Below, piece by piece: positions 5,574 through 7,254 of a stretch of DNA of 7,254 nucleotides. How positions within the stretch are numbered: position 1 is the stretch's first letter; each line of letters opens with the position of its first letter. Origin of the DNA: Wenzhouxiangella sp. (lineage in GTDB: Bacteria; Pseudomonadota; Gammaproteobacteria; Xanthomonadales; Wenzhouxiangellaceae); assembly GCA_007127425.1 (NCBI GenBank), contig SKZJ01000166.1, positions 1 through 7,254 of the forward strand. Direction: 5' to 3'. Made by a program: the position numbers and the translations under genes. Below the pieces are notes generated by a model. The model searched no databases, had not been told where the DNA came from, and was given only the letters and a program-made list of their open reading frames with translations.

Positions 5574-6605
5574 ATGAATCGTATCGTCATCCGCAAGCCC
5601 GGTGACTACTCGGTGCTCGAATGGGCCAGCGGACCCGATCCATCCCCCGGCCCCGGTGAGGTGGTCATCCGCACCCGGGCCTGCGGCGTCAACTATGCCG
5701 ACGGCATCATCCGCATGGGGCTGTATGCCTCTGCCAGAAAGCTCCACGGCTACCCGATCACTCCCGGATTCGAAGTCGCCGGTACCATCGAATCGGTCGG
5801 CCAGGGGGTTCAGTCGTGGTGCCCCGGCGACGAAGTCATCGGACTGACCCTGTTCAACGGTTACGCCAGCCATGTAACGCTGCCCGCCGAAGGCGTATTC
5901 GCCAGGCCCACCGCTCTCGACTTCATCCAGGCCGCCACCGTGCCGACCGTCTTTCTGACCGCCTGGTGGATGGTGCATCGCCAGCTTCATCCCGAGCCGG
6001 GGGAAACCTGGCTGGTGCACTCGGCCGCCGGCGGCGTCGGCTCGGCCCTGCTGCAGCTCGGGCGCCTCTGCCAGGCACGGGTGATCGGCGTGGTCGGCGC
6101 CTCGCACAAGATCGACCATGCCCGTTCGATGGGCGCCGATGCAGTCATCGACAAGTCACGCGAACCGTTGTGGGCGGCTGCCAAAAGACTTGCCCCCGAG
6201 GGGTTTCACGCCGTCTTTGACGCCAATGGCGTGAGTACGCTGAAACAAAGTTTCGAACACCTCGCGCCGACCGGACGGCTCATGGTCTACGGCTTTGCCA
6301 GCATGTTGCCGAGAACCGGACGCCTCAACTGGCTCAGGCTGGCCAGGGACTGGCTTAGAACCCCGCGTTTCAACCCCATGCAGATGACGCAAAGCAACCG
6401 CAGCGTGCTGGCCGCCAACCTGAGCTTCCTGCAGTCCCATGCCCCGACGATGCAGACCGGAATGCACTGGCTGCTGGAACGCTTTGAGCGAGGCGACCTC
6501 GTGCCGCTGCCGGTCGAGACCTTTCCGCTCGCCCGCGCCGCCGAAGCCCAGCGACGCCTGGAATCCGGGCGCACCCTGGGGAAATTGGCGCTACTGCCGG
6601 ACTGA
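5574..6605 (+). CDS. Zinc-free MDR oxidoreductase, quinone-oxidoreductase/VAT-1-like
   Basis: The 343-residue length fits medium-chain dehydrogenase/reductases. The N-terminal GroES-like fold carries GPGEVVIRTRACGVNYAD (residues 26-43), PGFEVAG (64-70) and the PGDEVIG turn (84-90). The nucleotide-binding Rossmann domain has AAGGVGSALLQL (151-162), the NAD(P)H motif. The enzyme lacks the catalytic and structural zinc cysteines of alcohol dehydrogenases, and the GVNYAD context matches the quinone reductase/VAT-1-like branch. It probably reduces a quinone or an activated C=C or C=O with NADPH; the substrate cannot be read from sequence. A segment around residues 243-275 (MLPRTGRLNWLRLARDWLRT) is of the kind seen in VAT-1-like proteins. 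The start at 5574, 31 bases after the SET gene, has no good Shine-Dalgarno. It is likely transcribed with the two preceding genes. Confidence 0.92.
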   Translation: MNRIVIRKPGDYSVLEWASGPDPSPGPGEVVIRTRACGVNYADGIIRMGLYASARKLHGYPITPGFEVAGTIESVGQGVQSWCPGDEVIGLTLFNGYASHVTLPAEGVFARPTALDFIQAATVPTVFLTAWWMVHRQLHPEPGETWLVHSAAGGVGSALLQLGRLCQARVIGVVGASHKIDHARSMGADAVIDKSREPLWAAAKRLAPEGFHAVFDANGVSTLKQSFEHLAPTGRLMVYGFASMLPRTGRLNWLRLARDWLRTPRFNPMQMTQSNRSVLAANLSFLQSHAPTMQTGMHWLLERFERGDLVPLPVETFPLARAAEAQRRLESGRTLGKLALLPD

Positions 6606-6649
6606 TCAAGACCTCAGGTCGAACCCCGACAAAATTCGGTACCCGCTTC

Positions 6650-7254
6650 CTACTTGTCGAAGATGACATACCGGTCGCGTCCGGTGCGCTTGGCCTCGTA
6701 GAGCGCCTGGTCGGCGCGGGTACGAAGTTGCGACAACGTGTCGCCGTCGCGCAGGCAGGCCACGCCGAAGCTGAGCGTGAAAGGGGGATCATCGGATCGG
6801 CCCGCTTGCCGCCCCTCCTGCTGGAAGCGTTCAATGCAGCGGATGACCTCGCCAATCTCATCAGTCGGCATCAGGATGCCGAACTCCTCGCCGCCAACCC
6901 GCGCGACCAGCGCATCATCACCGAATGTCTCACTCAGGTGACGCGCCGCCTGCCCGATCACCCCGTCGCCGACCAGGTGACCGTAACGGTCGTTGATACG
7001 CTTGAAATGATCGATATCGGCCATAATCAGGCAGGCCCGGCCATCGGACTCACGAGCGTCCTCGAGCATCGCCTCGGCCCGCTGCAGGAACCAGCCCTGG
7101 TTGGCCAGACCACTGAGCGGGTCGTGGCGCGACAGGTAGCGGAAATGGCGACGCCCGCGCAGGGCGCCCACCAGCATGATGACCACCAGCACCAGCAGCG
7201 CAGATGACAGCACCAGGATCACGGTGCGGGCCCGCCGCTGCTGCTCGGCGGCCC
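6650..7254 (-). CDS. Membrane-anchored GGDEF diguanylate cyclase (C-terminal part)
   Basis: The frame is open to the window edge, so the gene's start lies beyond 7254. The visible part begins AAEQQRRAR and then has one hydrophobic helix (LVLSSALLVLVVIMLVGAL), a positive region, and a GGDEF domain. The domain opens with SRHDPLSGLANQGWF and has the metal-binding DIDHFKRINDRYGH, then the active-site GGEEF (6881-6895), then LSFGVA and ADQALYEAKRTGRDR. All residues needed to make c-di-GMP from two GTP appear present. The inhibitory RxxD site that normally lies 5 residues before GGEEF is absent (GDDA instead), so product feedback may be lost. The sensor domain, probably periplasmic, lies upstream and is unseen. 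A GTG at 7222 is an internal candidate start, but the frame and helix imply a longer protein. It converges on the MDR gene. Confidence 0.92.
   Translation of the reverse strand, partial: AAEQQRRARTVILVLSSALLVLVVIMLVGALRGRRHFRYLSRHDPLSGLANQGWFLQRAEAMLEDARESDGRACLIMADIDHFKRINDRYGHLVGDGVIGQAARHLSETFGDDALVARVGGEEFGILMPTDEIGEVIRCIERFQQEGRQAGRSDDPPFTLSFGVACLRDGDTLSQLRTRADQALYEAKRTGRDRYVIFDK

Noticed and set aside
5508..6119. Minus-strand open frame of about 200 residues opposite the MDR gene
   Set aside because: The MDR gene on the + strand has clear motifs throughout, and the minus-strand translation shows none.
6610..6620. Perfect 11-base palindrome GACCTCAGGTC in the gap between the convergent MDR and GGDEF genes
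   Set aside because: The one-base centre cannot form a real hairpin and no T run follows, so it does not support a terminator. It could be a protein site, but one copy is not evidence.

Overview
The window is GC-rich, densely packed chromosomal DNA. It looks like a proteobacterium, most likely a gammaproteobacterium capable of respiring nitrous oxide. That placement is an inference from the nosF-nosY-nosL-tatA gene order (the order known from Pseudomonas stutzeri), an ElaA-type acetyltransferase and the general gene style. I cannot name the genus. There are ten protein genes, two of them cut by the window edges. I see no RNA genes, insertion sequences, CRISPR arrays or prophage genes, and no gene-free stretch longer than about 125 bases.

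Positions 1-1941 are the 3' end of a nitrous oxide reductase (nos) maturation cluster on the + strand: the C-terminal third of NosF (ABC ATPase), then NosY (ABC membrane subunit), NosL (copper-chaperone lipoprotein) and a small TatA translocase subunit. The first two genes overlap and the others are 25-31 bases apart, so they look like one operon. NosDFY and NosL help assemble the copper sites of periplasmic NosZ, and NosZ is a Tat substrate, which gives a reason for the linked tatA. NosL here also carries a twin-arginine-like lipoprotein signal.

Positions 1954-4128 are a run of unrelated small genes: an unrecognised 173-residue protein (minus), a MAPEG-family membrane protein (plus), a DUF1232/YkvA-like protein with an Arg/Gly-rich tail (plus) and an ElaA-like GNAT acetyltransferase (minus). 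The DUF1232 and ElaA-like genes overlap tail to tail.

Positions 4116-6605 are a probable three-gene + strand unit: an unrecognised 364-residue soluble protein, a tiny stand-alone SET-domain protein whose start overlaps the preceding stop (ATGA), and a zinc-free quinone-oxidoreductase-like MDR enzyme. The coupling of the unknown protein to the SET protein is the least explained part of the window. Positions 6650-7254 (minus) hold the C-terminal part of a membrane-anchored GGDEF diguanylate cyclase that continues beyond the window.

Overall this is mostly ordinary chromosomal territory. I found no clear sign of a new defence or mobile system. The orphan/SET pair and the NosL signal peptide are the points most worth following up.
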